From contig CAAEIM010000193.1 in the NCBI GenBank assembly GCA_900755995.1, positions 1 through 45,730 of the forward strand: a stretch of 45,730 bases of DNA, given 5' to 3'. The position numbers and the translations under genes are program-made. The first letter of the stretch is position 1; each line of letters begins with the position of its first letter. Positions 17,375 to 24,954 of the stretch are shown piece by piece. Under the pieces are notes generated by a model. It was not told the DNA's origin, searched no databases, and saw only the letters and a list, made by a program, of their open reading frames with translations. The DNA comes from Clostridia bacterium. Its GTDB lineage: Bacteria > Bacillota > Clostridia > Oscillospirales > Acutalibacteraceae.

Positions 17375-17394
17375 TACAACTAATGGTAGTTGTA
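17375..17394 (-). other. Perfect 8-bp hairpin after rsmH
   Basis: TACAACTA and TAGTTGTA flank a 4-nt loop about 70 bp after the rsmH stop. The T tract after it on the minus strand is broken, so it is a weak terminator or a pausing or processing site. The rest of the 280-bp rsmH-ftsL gap is AT-rich and holds no gene I can support. Confidence 0.5.
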
Positions 17395-17464
17395 ATCATT
17401 CTTACAGCTTTGTTATATTTTACTACAAATTCACTCATTTGTCTATAGCTGTAAAATAAAAAAA

Positions 17465-18388
17465 CTATATTTTTTCGCATATTCTCAACTTTGCACTTCT
17501 TGCCCTTGGATTTAATTCCAATTCTGTCCCATTTGCACAAATCGGCTTTCTTGAAATAAGCTTTGCCTTTGGCTTATGGCCGCATACGCACACGGGAAAA
17601 TCCTTTGGACAGGTACAGCCCTGACACCACGACGCCATCTTCTGCTTTACTATTCTGTCCTCAAGCGAATGGAAGGTAATAACAGCCAGTCTGCCGCCTG
17701 AGCCAAGCATCTCGAAAGCTCCGTCAAGGCCCTTATTAAGTGCGCCAAGCTCATCGTTAACCGCAATTCTTATTGCCTGAAAGGTCTTTCTTGCCGGATG
17801 TCCATCTCTCCTGACCTTTTGCGGAACATTGCTTTTAATTATCTCTGCAAGCTGAAGTGTTGTTTCAATTCTTTGCTCGCCTCTTGCTTTTACAATGCCT
17901 TTTGCGATTGAATCTGCAAATTTTTCTTCGCCGTAGGTGTAAATTATTCTTCGCAGTTCCTCAAAAGGAAGAGAATTTACAAGATCAGCCGCAGTTGTGC
18001 CGCTTTGGCTCATCCTCATATCAAGAGGAGCATCTTCGTGAAAAGAAAATCCACGTTCGGCTGTATCGAGCTGATGCGATGAAACGCCGATATCAAGCAG
18101 TATACCGTCAAGCCTGCCTACGCCTCGCTGCTTTAAAAGCTCGGCAATGTCAGCAAAATTGCCCTTAATGATTATTGAATTATCGTTTTTGCAAAAACGT
18201 TTTGTGAGCGTTTGAATTGCATCGGGATCACGGTCAATCGAAATAAGCTTACCTGTAGTAAGGTGCTTTAAAATCTCGCTGCTGTGACCTCCGCCGCCTG
18301 CAGTACCATCGGCATAAATGCCGTTTTCTTTAATATTAAGCCCTTCGATGGTTTCATTGAGCAGGACGGGAATATGTTTAAATTCCAT
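17465..18388 (-). CDS. rsmH: 16S rRNA (cytosine1402-N4)-methyltransferase RsmH
   Basis: SAM-dependent enzyme (MraW) that methylates N4 of C1402 in the ribosomal P site. 307 aa. It starts M-E-F-K-H-I-P-V-L-L-N-E, with the SAM loop D-G-T-A-G-G-G-G-H-S, D-R-D-P-D-A, the G-V-S-S-H-Q-L-D motif, and the late F-H-S-L-E-D-R-I-V-K motif. The ATG at 18388 follows AAGGAG; the reading from 18433 lies inside mraZ and lacks such a site. It is 10 bp downstream of mraZ, and the two are surely cotranscribed. Confidence 0.97.
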   Translation of the reverse strand: MEFKHIPVLLNETIEGLNIKENGIYADGTAGGGGHSSEILKHLTTGKLISIDRDPDAIQTLTKRFCKNDNSIIIKGNFADIAELLKQRGVGRLDGILLDIGVSSHQLDTAERGFSFHEDAPLDMRMSQSGTTAADLVNSLPFEELRRIIYTYGEEKFADSIAKGIVKARGEQRIETTLQLAEIIKSNVPQKVRRDGHPARKTFQAIRIAVNDELGALNKGLDGAFEMLGSGGRLAVITFHSLEDRIVKQKMASWCQGCTCPKDFPVCVCGHKPKAKLISRKPICANGTELELNPRARSAKLRICEKI

Positions 18389-18398
18389 AACTTGCTCC

Positions 18399-18821
18399 TT
18401 ATCCGAATGAAAGACTGCCAACTGCATCGGCAAGCTGTTCCTTCTGTGAATTTACATAATCTTCAAATACTGACTTGCTCCAAATTTCAATACGGTTGTT
18501 AAGACCTATAACAAGTGCGTCGCTGTCAAGCTTAGCATTCTCTCTGAGGGTTTGCGGAAGCTGAACCCTGCCCTGTGAATTGGGCGATACCTCTACTGCG
18601 GTTGCGGTAAAGGTATATTGGAGAATCATAGCCTTGTTTGCAGGAAGCTGCATTATCTGTGAACAAAAGTGCTCAAAAACCTCCTTAGACATAACCTGAA
18701 TACAGGGAGTGCCAAATCCCTGAGCTACATAAAAGGTTTCTCCCAGCTCATCACGAAATTTTGCAGGCAAAACTACTCTTCCCTTTGCATCAATAGAATG
18801 ATTAGACATTCCGGAAAACAT
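18399..18821 (-). CDS. mraZ: Transcriptional regulator MraZ
   Basis: DNA-binding regulator of the dcw cluster, with two SpoVT/AbrB-like halves forming ring oligomers. 140 aa. It begins M-F-S-G with the first D-A-K-G-R-V-V-L-P-A-K-F motif and has the second S-P-N-S-Q-G-R-V-Q-L-P in the C-terminal half. The ATG at 18821 is set by GGAGGTG; the open frame extends upstream to 18920 but covers the operator. The three repeats at 18875-18897 in its own leader indicate autoregulation. Confidence 0.96.
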   Translation of the reverse strand: MFSGMSNHSIDAKGRVVLPAKFRDELGETFYVAQGFGTPCIQVMSKEVFEHFCSQIMQLPANKAMILQYTFTATAVEVSPNSQGRVQLPQTLRENAKLDSDALVIGLNNRIEIWSKSVFEDYVNSQKEQLADAVGSLSFG

Positions 18822-18874
18822 CTTGCCCACCTCCATTTTTGAACTGAAATTCGGTTTTTTGAGTACCGACAGGT

Positions 18875-18897
18875 CACTAAATGACACCTTCTGCCAC
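18875..18897 (-). promoter_or_regulatory. MraZ box: three GTG repeats at 10-bp spacing
   Basis: On the minus strand GTG occurs at 18897-18895, 18887-18885 and 18877-18875, exactly one helical turn apart. This matches the phased direct repeats bound by MraZ in other bacteria. They lie just after the predicted transcription start, where binding would block or alter transcription. Confidence 0.75.
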
Positions 18898-18908
18898 CGT
18901 TTGCTATC

Positions 18909-18937
18909 ATTATACCCCATCAGTCAATAAAAATCAA
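18909..18937 (-). promoter_or_regulatory. Sigma-A promoter of the dcw cluster (PmraZ)
   Basis: TTGATT -35 (18932-18937), 17-bp spacer, perfect TATAAT -10 (18909-18914). The transcript would start near 18901, a few bases before the first MraZ repeat. Confidence 0.8.
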
Positions 18938-19203
18938 GTTAAATATGATATAAAATGAAATAAAATTTACAAACCGTCCCAATTTTTTCAAATTTGAAAT
19001 TATTTCCGATTTTATTTACATTTATTTTTCTCATTTAACAAAATAACACGAAAAATAGCCGCAAATCCGCTTTAATTCTGCGGATTTTGCGACTCTTAAA
19101 AATTTTGCTGTAACCATTTTCCCTGTAAAGGTTACAAAATCAAAACATTTATTCTGAATAATTCGTCTTTTGTTATCAGAAGTGTCACTTGGTGACAAAT
19201 AAT
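18938..19203. other. AT-rich gap between the dcw promoter and the ABC exporter
   Basis: No gene is supportable here. It holds the ABC terminator (19051-19092) and a short perfect palindrome TGTCAC-TTG-GTGACA (19183-19197) immediately after the exporter stop. The remainder is AT-rich and featureless to the eye. Confidence 0.6.
19051..19092 (-). terminator. Intrinsic terminator of the ABC exporter operon
   Basis: An 11-bp GC-containing stem (CGCAAATCCGC with GCGGATTTTGCG, one bulged base) is followed by TATTTTT on the minus strand, about 110 bp after the stop at 19204. Confidence 0.7.
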
Positions 19204-20937
19204 TTATTTTGCAAACTGACTCTCATAAAGCTCTTTATAGAAGCCGTTCTTGGCAAGCAGCTCATCGTGTGTGCCCTGCTCAATTATGTTTCCGTCACGC
19301 ATTACAAGAATAACATCACTTTCTTTTATCGTAGATAATCTGTGAGCAACAACAAAGCTCGTTCTGCCCTGCATAATTTTCGCAAAAGCCTTTTGAACAC
19401 GAATTTCTGTCAGAGTATCTATAGAGGAGGTTGCCTCATCCAAAATAAGCATAGTAGGATTTGAAAGCATTGCTCTGGTTATGCAAAGCAGCTGCTTTTG
19501 TCCCTGAGAAAGGTTCCCTCCGCCCTCAGAAATCATAGTATCGTAGCCGTTGGGCATTTTTCTTATAAAGCTGTGAGCATATGACGCCTTTGCCGCCTCA
19601 GTCACCTGCTCGTCGGTGGCATTTGGATTGCCGTATTTCAGATTTTCCATAATTGTGCCGCAGAACAGCCAGCTGTCCTGAAGCACCATTCCGTACAGAC
19701 CGCGAAGCTCGTCACGCTTCATATCCATAATATCAACGCCGTCAACAGAAATTTTTCCGCTGTCGGTATCATAAAATCTCATAAGCAAATTGATAAAGGT
19801 TGTTTTTCCGCAGCCTGTAGGGCCGACAATGGCTATATGACTGCCGCTTTTAACATCAAGAGAAAAATCTGTGATGAGCGGTTTTTCTTTTACATAAGAA
19901 AAACTGACATTCTCAATCTTTACATTGCCCTTACAGTTTACAATTTTAATTGAATCAGCCTTTTCTTCGGGTTCGTCCTCTGCGTCAAGCACATCAAAAA
20001 CTCGCTGTGCCGCCGCAATGGCTGTCTGAAGCTGAGTAAGAACACCCGTCACCTCGTTAAAGGGCTTTGTGTACTGGTTTGCGTAGGTTAGAAAGCACGA
20101 TAGCTGACCTACCGAAAGCGTGCCAGAAATAGCTGTAAATGCACCGAAAATTCCAACTGCTGCATACACCATTGCATTGACAAAGCGGGTGCTCGGATTT
20201 GCCAGCGCACCGGCAAACTGAGCCTTAAATCCTACAGTATAAAGCTCCTGATTGTATTTTTCAAAATTTTCAAAGGCTCTGTCCTCAAAAGAAAATGCCT
20301 TAACCACTCTCTGATTACCCACATATTCTTCCACATAGGACGAAATATCACCCTGAAGCTGCTGCTGCCTTGTAAAACGGCTGTGAGTTGTTTTTCCTAT
20401 AAAAGCGGCAACAAACAAAGACAGCGGGGTAAGAATAATTACTGCAAGCGCAATTCTCCAGTCTATAACAAACATAAATATCATTGTGCCTAAAATAGTC
20501 ACCACTCCGGAAAAAAGCTGCAAAAACATCTGAGAAATTCCCTCACCTACAGCATCAACATCATTAATTACCCTGCTGATAAGGTCGCCGTGCGGGTGGG
20601 TGTCAATATAAGAAAGCGGAACATCATTAAATTTACAAAACACATCTCTGCGCAAATCTCTGACTGTCTTATACGAGATAACATTGGTAAAATAGGTCAT
20701 TGTCCACTGAAAAACGGCAACTCCTGCAATTCCTGCTGAAATGTAAATAATTATTTTCAGTACATTTTCAAAATCAACATTGCCCTTGCCGATAATATTG
20801 TCGATTGCATTACCCGTAAGCACCGGAATATACAGGGTAATAGACACACTGATTACTGCACTTACAATCGCAAGCGCAAGCAAGCCCTTGTACGGCTTTA
20901 TATAGGCCAAAACTCTTTTTACCACAGATTTTTTCAT
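19204..20937 (-). CDS. ABC exporter half-transporter, catalytic-site subunit
   Basis: 577 aa: six-helix type I exporter domain (about 1-310) fused to an ATPase domain. Walker A is G-P-T-G-C-G-K-T-T. Walker B ends L-I-L-D-E-A-T-S-S-I-D with the catalytic Glu, and the switch His is present (V-V-A-H-R). The signature is L-S-Q-G-Q instead of L-S-G-G-Q. These features mark the partner that supplies the intact Walker B of a heterodimer, while its altered signature completes the degenerate site. Its start overlaps the stop of the upstream subunit (ATGA), so the two are translationally coupled. Multidrug or peptide export is likely; the substrate is unknown. Confidence 0.93.
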   Translation of the reverse strand: MKKSVVKRVLAYIKPYKGLLALAIVSAVISVSITLYIPVLTGNAIDNIIGKGNVDFENVLKIIIYISAGIAGVAVFQWTMTYFTNVISYKTVRDLRRDVFCKFNDVPLSYIDTHPHGDLISRVINDVDAVGEGISQMFLQLFSGVVTILGTMIFMFVIDWRIALAVIILTPLSLFVAAFIGKTTHSRFTRQQQLQGDISSYVEEYVGNQRVVKAFSFEDRAFENFEKYNQELYTVGFKAQFAGALANPSTRFVNAMVYAAVGIFGAFTAISGTLSVGQLSCFLTYANQYTKPFNEVTGVLTQLQTAIAAAQRVFDVLDAEDEPEEKADSIKIVNCKGNVKIENVSFSYVKEKPLITDFSLDVKSGSHIAIVGPTGCGKTTFINLLMRFYDTDSGKISVDGVDIMDMKRDELRGLYGMVLQDSWLFCGTIMENLKYGNPNATDEQVTEAAKASYAHSFIRKMPNGYDTMISEGGGNLSQGQKQLLCITRAMLSNPTMLILDEATSSIDTLTEIRVQKAFAKIMQGRTSFVVAHRLSTIKESDVILVMRDGNIIEQGTHDELLAKNGFYKELYESQFAK

Positions 20938-22670
20938 ACTCCCACCTCCGATTTACTGAGCTGAGAAAGGCAGATTTCCCTATAGGTTTCACAGCTATTA
21001 AGCAATTCCTTGTGAGTGCCCTTGCCTGCGAGCATACCATCGTCAAGCACCAAAATCAAATCAGAATTCATAATAGTTGAACAGCGCTGAGTAACAATTA
21101 TAACCGTCATTTCACCTGTATATTTGCCAAGAGCCTTTCTGAGAGCCGCATCTGTTGCAAAATCAAGCGCAGAAAAGCTGTCGTCAAGAATCAGAACCTT
21201 TGGCTTTGCGGATATTGCCCTTGCTATGCAAAGCCGCTGTCGTTGACCGCCGCTGAAATTTTTTCCTCCCTGTTCAACCTTGCTGTCCAGTCCCATAGGG
21301 AGCTTTGACACGAATTCATAAGCCTGTGCATTTTTTAGAGCCGTAATTATTTCTTCGTCCGTAAGGTCAGGATTTTCCCATTTCATATTGTCACGGATTG
21401 TTCCCTTAAAAAGCACCGATTGCTGTAAAACAATACCTATCTGCTGTCTGAGCTGTTTAAATGAGTAGTCTTTAACATTCCTGCCGTCAACCTCAACGCT
21501 TCCGGCGGTAACGTCATAAAACCTCGGAATAAGGTTAATCAGAGTTGTTTTGCCCGAACCCGTGCCGCCGATAATGCCGACTGTAGAGCCACGCCTTATT
21601 TCAAAGCTAATGTTGCTAAGCTCATCATCACCGCCGCCGTAGCTAAAGCTTACGTTGTTAAAAGCAATTTTTGGGGTATTTTCGTCTGTGCTTACCGAGA
21701 TAATCTCCTTTGTTTTTTCCTTTACGCTCGGCTCGGTTTCAAGCACCTCGTTAATTCTTGCGGCTGAGGCACTGCCCTTTGTCATAAGCACAACAAGATT
21801 TGCCACCACTATCATAGCAAGCAAAATCTGCGTCATATAGCTGACAAGAGCAATAATATCGCCCGTCTGCATACTGCCCGTATTTACATTTATACCGCCA
21901 AACCAGATAATAGCTATTATTGCAATATCTGTTACCACATAGGTTGCGGGATTTAAGAGGGAGGAAAGCCTGCTGATACGGATTGAGGTTTGGGCAAGAT
22001 CCTCGGTTGAATTATCTATTCTTTCTTTTTCGCTGTCCTGCTTTGAAAACGCTCTGATAACTCTATTGCCCGAAAGGTTTTCCCTTGAGATAAGACCGAT
22101 TTTATCGAGCTTTTTCTGCATAATACCAAAAACAGGGATACTCCTTGTCATTACAAAATACAGAATAAAACCGATTATTACAGCCGCAATTATAAAAATA
22201 ACCGACATTTTAAGGCTGATTGTCATAGACATAATTATAGAACCGATAACGATAAACGGTGCTCTTGTTAAAAGCCTGATAATCATAGCCACCGTCTGCT
22301 GTGCCTGATTCACATCGTTTGTAATTCTGGTGATAAGCGACGGAGTGCCGATTTTGTCAAGCTCGGCATGAGAAAGAGAGTTTATGTGTTCAAACATTGC
22401 CCTGCGCACCTTTGTGCCAAATCCCTGAGAAGCCCTTGAGGCAAAATACTGACACACAAGCGCACTCAATAAGCCTGTAGCGGCAAGCACCACCATAACA
22501 AGTCCCATTTTTATTACATAGCCCTTATCACCCTGTGCAACACCGTTATCTATGATGTCCGCCATAACAAGCGGCACTATCAACTCAAGTATTGCCTCAA
22601 AAAGCTTGCATAAAGGGCCTACTATACATTCCTTTTTGTAGTCCTTTAAAAATCTTCTGAGTTTAATCAT
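20934..22670 (-). CDS. ABC exporter half-transporter, degenerate-site subunit
   Basis: 578 aa: six-helix membrane domain then ATPase domain. Walker A G-G-T-G-S-G-K-T-T and signature F-S-G-G-Q-R-Q-R are canonical. Walker B reads L-I-L-D-D-S-F-S-A-L-D, with Asp replacing the catalytic Glu, and the switch region is V-T-Q-R, with Gln replacing His. This is the pattern of heterodimeric exporters such as TM287/288 and BmrCD, where one ATP site does not hydrolyse. The gene has a good promoter (22715-22743). A short overlapping ATG lies before the chosen start at 22670, so the exact start is slightly uncertain. Confidence 0.93.
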   Translation of the reverse strand: MIKLRRFLKDYKKECIVGPLCKLFEAILELIVPLVMADIIDNGVAQGDKGYVIKMGLVMVVLAATGLLSALVCQYFASRASQGFGTKVRRAMFEHINSLSHAELDKIGTPSLITRITNDVNQAQQTVAMIIRLLTRAPFIVIGSIIMSMTISLKMSVIFIIAAVIIGFILYFVMTRSIPVFGIMQKKLDKIGLISRENLSGNRVIRAFSKQDSEKERIDNSTEDLAQTSIRISRLSSLLNPATYVVTDIAIIAIIWFGGINVNTGSMQTGDIIALVSYMTQILLAMIVVANLVVLMTKGSASAARINEVLETEPSVKEKTKEIISVSTDENTPKIAFNNVSFSYGGGDDELSNISFEIRRGSTVGIIGGTGSGKTTLINLIPRFYDVTAGSVEVDGRNVKDYSFKQLRQQIGIVLQQSVLFKGTIRDNMKWENPDLTDEEIITALKNAQAYEFVSKLPMGLDSKVEQGGKNFSGGQRQRLCIARAISAKPKVLILDDSFSALDFATDAALRKALGKYTGEMTVIIVTQRCSTIMNSDLILVLDDGMLAGKGTHKELLNSCETYREICLSQLSKSEVGV

Positions 22671-22714
22671 ACTGTCATATTTTTCCTTTCCAAAACCTGA
22701 TTAAGTACAGTATT

Positions 22715-22743
22715 ATTCTACATCAAATTTCCACATATATCAA
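22715..22743 (-). promoter_or_regulatory. Sigma-A promoter of the ABC exporter operon
   Basis: TTGATA -35 (22738-22743), 17-bp spacer, TAGAAT -10 (22715-22720), about 40 bp before the start codon. Confidence 0.6.
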
Positions 22744-22755
22744 TAATCTTTTTGC

Positions 22756-22808
22756 AGCCGGTGGCTGCACTTATTCGCTCAGACAGCAGCATATAAATAT
22801 ACACTACT
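22756..22808 (+). repeat. Dispersed intergenic repeat, copy A
   Basis: It begins with a small hairpin (CAGCC-GGT-GGCTG), then TGCACTTATTCGCTCAGACAG, then an AT-rich stretch ending in ACACT. Copy B at 26617-26664 matches over about 50 bp and copy C at 35682-35707 over about 25 bp. It lies between the ABC promoter and the next terminator. Confidence 0.6.
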
Positions 22809-22842
22809 GCACCCTACAATTTCATAGCAATTTACTATAAAA

Positions 22843-22876
22843 TCAAAAACGCCCGACTGCACAAAATGCAATCGGG
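22843..22876 (-). terminator. Intrinsic terminator downstream of the small gene at 22984
   Basis: CCCGATTGCA pairs with TGCAGTCGGG (one internal mismatch) around a 5-nt loop, then CGTTTTTG on the minus strand. It lies 108 bp after the stop at 22984. Together with repeat A it accounts for most of the 313-bp gap 22671-22983. Confidence 0.7.
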
Positions 22877-22983
22877 GATTGGTTATAGCTTTATAAAATT
22901 TATTGTAAACTTCTTAACTGTAAACTTTGCAATACAGGCAAAATACAAGCTGACTTTTAATTTGTTATGTATAAACAGAAAGA

Positions 22984-23244
22984 TTACCTGTCTTTCATAA
23001 CGGCTTTTTTTATCTCTATTTTCAGACGCTCGAGCGGAGTATCTTTTTTGTCTATTATCTGCCTGGCTGTAAGAACCTTTGGCGCAAGGTTAGAGGCTCC
23101 GGGATGCGAATGCATTTGTAAGGTGATGTTCTCGTGCTGAATCAGCGCAAAAAGCTGGCTTAAAGAAACGCAGTCATCTATAGCTTTGATAAGCTCTTGC
23201 TTTGACTTTTTGGTATAGCCTGTTACCTTGGCAGCATTCATCAT
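22984..23244 (-). CDS. Small conserved-looking protein of unknown function
   Basis: An 85-86 aa protein I do not recognise. It is probably all soluble: a basic N terminus (T-K-K-S-K-Q-E), a central segment with I-T-L-Q-M-H-S-H-P-G-A-S-N, and a charged helical C terminus ending K-K-A-V-M-K-D-R. No signal peptide or membrane segment is seen. The ATG pair at 23244/23241 follows AAAGGAGAGAGG, and a near-consensus promoter (23293-23321) and a terminator frame the gene, so it is very likely expressed. It stands alone, divergent from the GH25 gene. The function cannot be inferred. Confidence 0.75.
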   Translation of the reverse strand: MMNAAKVTGYTKKSKQELIKAIDDCVSLSQLFALIQHENITLQMHSHPGASNLAPKVLTARQIIDKKDTPLERLKIEIKKAVMKDR

Positions 23245-23292
23245 CCTCTCTCCTTTCCTCAGTTTGGTTCTTCTTTTGTACTATATTTTACT

Positions 23293-23321
23293 ATTATACT
23301 GAATTTTCACTTTGTTTTCAA
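23293..23321 (-). promoter_or_regulatory. Sigma-A promoter of the small unknown gene
   Basis: TTGAAA -35 (23316-23321), 17-bp spacer, TATAAT -10 (23293-23298), about 50 bp before the start. Confidence 0.7.
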
Positions 23322-23342
23322 TATAATTTTTCAGTTATTTTA

Positions 23343-23371
23343 TTTACATACACCTATTTTTATGTTATCCT
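23343..23371 (+). promoter_or_regulatory. Candidate promoter of the GH25-luxS pair
   Basis: TTTACA -35 (23343-23348), 17-bp spacer, TATCCT -10 (23366-23371), about 30 bp before the GH25 start. Confidence 0.45.
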
Positions 23372-23404
23372 TTCATTAATAAATAGAAAACAGGAGAATA
23401 TTCA

Positions 23405-24307
23405 ATGAAAAATATCAAATACATACTGCTTTCGGCTATCCTCGCAAGTACAGCTGTATTTGTCGGATGCGCGGGCAACAGCGAAAGCAAGGTCGAACAA
23501 AGCTCATACATTCCCTCCCCCACCGACACCACGGTAAAAACCACGGGAGATAAAATTTTAATCAACGATTCCACCCTCGGCGAAATATGGATAACAGAGC
23601 TGGAGGGCGTGGCTAAAAATACCCTTGATAAAAATGGCTTTACCGCTGACGCTGATTATAAATATTACAGCGAGAACGGCAAGCCGGCTTCTGCAGAGGG
23701 AATCGACATTTCCGATTACAACGGGGCTGTTGACTGGGCAAAGGTTAAAAACTCCGGAATTGACTTTGCCATGATAAGAATCGGCGGCAGAGGTTACGGT
23801 ACTGAAGGAACGCTTTATAAGGACGAAAGCGCAATAAAAAACATTACCGAAGCAAAGGAAAACGGCATAAAGGTCGGCGTTTACTTTTTCTCTCAGGCGA
23901 TTAACACTGACGAAGCCATTGAAGAAGCCAACTATGTAAAAGATATTCTCGGCGACATTAAGCTTGACTATCCGGTTGCCTATGACTGGGAAATTGTAAA
24001 GGATGACGAGGCGAGAACCGATAATGTTTCCGCTTATCAGGCAACAGAATGTGCAAGAGCATTTTGCCAGACCGTTGAAGCTAACGGCTATACAGCTATG
24101 ATTTATTCTCCAAGCCGTGAGCTTTACTTTAAATATGATCTTTCAAGATTGAAGGACTTTGACATTTGGTACTGCGAGTACAGCGAAACACCTGAGTTTT
24201 ATTATCAGTTCTCTATGTGGCAGTACACAATGAACGGACAGGTTGACGGCATTGACGGTGAGGTTGACCTCAATATCTGCTTCACAAATGTTGCCGACTA
24301 CGACTGA
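23405..24307 (+). CDS. GH25 lysozyme-like lipoprotein
   Basis: 300-aa secreted lipoprotein. The signal peptide ends in a lipobox (V-F-V-G-C22), so the mature protein is anchored to the outer face of the membrane. After a linker of about 75 residues, the GH25 muramidase barrel runs from G-I-D101-I-S-D-Y-N-G to the end. The active-site D-W-E triplet is present (194-196). W-Q-Y-T near the C terminus is also typical of the family. The expected reaction is cleavage of the MurNAc-GlcNAc bond in peptidoglycan. The ATG follows AGGAG. luxS begins 21 bp downstream, so the two may be cotranscribed. A wall-remodelling role is more likely than a phage one, since no phage genes are nearby. Confidence 0.9.
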   Translation: MKNIKYILLSAILASTAVFVGCAGNSESKVEQSSYIPSPTDTTVKTTGDKILINDSTLGEIWITELEGVAKNTLDKNGFTADADYKYYSENGKPASAEGIDISDYNGAVDWAKVKNSGIDFAMIRIGGRGYGTEGTLYKDESAIKNITEAKENGIKVGVYFFSQAINTDEAIEEANYVKDILGDIKLDYPVAYDWEIVKDDEARTDNVSAYQATECARAFCQTVEANGYTAMIYSPSRELYFKYDLSRLKDFDIWYCEYSETPEFYYQFSMWQYTMNGQVDGIDGEVDLNICFTNVADYD

Positions 24308-24328
24308 TTTACAGAGAGGTACTTTATT

Positions 24329-24784
24329 ATGGAAAGAATAGCAAGTTTTCAGATTAACCACAACACACTCGAGCCCGGTGTTTATGTTTCACGCATTGAC
24401 GGCGACATAACCACCTACGATATGCGATTTATTAAGCCAAACACTCCCCCGTTTCTGCCAAACCCTGTTATGCACACAATAGAGCATCTTTTTGCCACCT
24501 ATGCAAGAAACAGCGAGCAGGCGGATAAAGTCATTTACTTTGGCCCTATGGGATGCAGAACCGGGTTTTACTTTCTTGTAAGGGATATGTCGCAGGAGGA
24601 CGCACTCTCGCTAATTAAGGAAACTATCTTTAAATGCAAAAATCACAGCGGCGAAATTCCCGGTACAACTGCGATTGAATGCGGAAATTACAAGGAACAT
24701 AACTTAGAAGGTGCTGTTGAGGCTTTAAATGAATATTACGATACGTTGAAAATTCTTACGGTTGATAACTTAAAGTATAATTAA
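24329..24784 (+). CDS. luxS: S-ribosylhomocysteine lyase LuxS
   Basis: Metalloenzyme of the activated methyl cycle that converts S-ribosylhomocysteine to homocysteine and DPD, the precursor of autoinducer-2. 151 aa, family length. The metal ligands are H49 and H53 in H-T-I-E-H and C118 in E-C-G-N-Y; E52 is the general acid/base, and C76 in G-C-R-T-G-F-Y is the second catalytic residue. The start follows AGAGAGG. No methionine-cycle gene is adjacent, and no SAM or SAH riboswitch is visible upstream. It sits 21 bp behind the GH25 gene. Confidence 0.97.
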   Translation: MERIASFQINHNTLEPGVYVSRIDGDITTYDMRFIKPNTPPFLPNPVMHTIEHLFATYARNSEQADKVIYFGPMGCRTGFYFLVRDMSQEDALSLIKETIFKCKNHSGEIPGTTAIECGNYKEHNLEGAVEALNEYYDTLKILTVDNLKYN

Positions 24785-24871
24785 TTTCGAGAATTATTGT
24801 AATTATTGCCTAAATAATCCTGCTGTATTTGTGGCTATTACTGGATAAGGTTACGATTTTTAATTCTTCTA

Positions 24872-24899
24872 TTGCATTTTTGTAACTATTTGTTATAAT
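24872..24899 (+). promoter_or_regulatory. Sigma-A promoter of the M23 peptidase gene
   Basis: TTGCAT -35 (24872-24877), 16-bp spacer, TATAAT -10 (24894-24899). The TTG start is about 50 bp further on. Confidence 0.6.
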
Positions 24900-24913
24900 A
24901 GTATCGTTAAGAT

Positions 24914-24930
24914 TGTTACAGAAATGTAAC
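24914..24930 (+). promoter_or_regulatory. WalR-like box before the M23 peptidase gene
   Basis: TGTTAC-AGAAA-TGTAAC fits the WalR (YycF) consensus of two TGTWAH hexamers separated by 5 bp. It is just downstream of the predicted transcription start; two imperfect half sites (24881-24886, 24891-24896) overlap the promoter spacer and -10. Confidence 0.5.
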
Positions 24931-24954
24931 GGTTAATGGGATAGGAGAATTTAT

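Noticed and set aside
17340..17540. 66-residue open frame on the minus strand across the rsmH end and the following gap
   Set aside because: It overlaps the rsmH end in another frame, has no ribosome site and has a composition typical of AT-rich noncoding DNA.
19183..19197. TGTCAC-TTG-GTGACA palindrome as an operator
   Set aside because: It lies just after the exporter stop codon with no promoter beside it; probably chance or part of the 3' end structure.
23405..24307. GH25 gene as a prophage endolysin
   Set aside because: It has a lipobox and no holin or phage genes nearby, so a cellular wall enzyme is the better reading.
24785..24954. SAM or SAH riboswitch near luxS, or an RNA gene in this gap
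   Set aside because: No conserved riboswitch pairing or stem order was visible; the gap is explained by the M23 promoter and WalR-like box.
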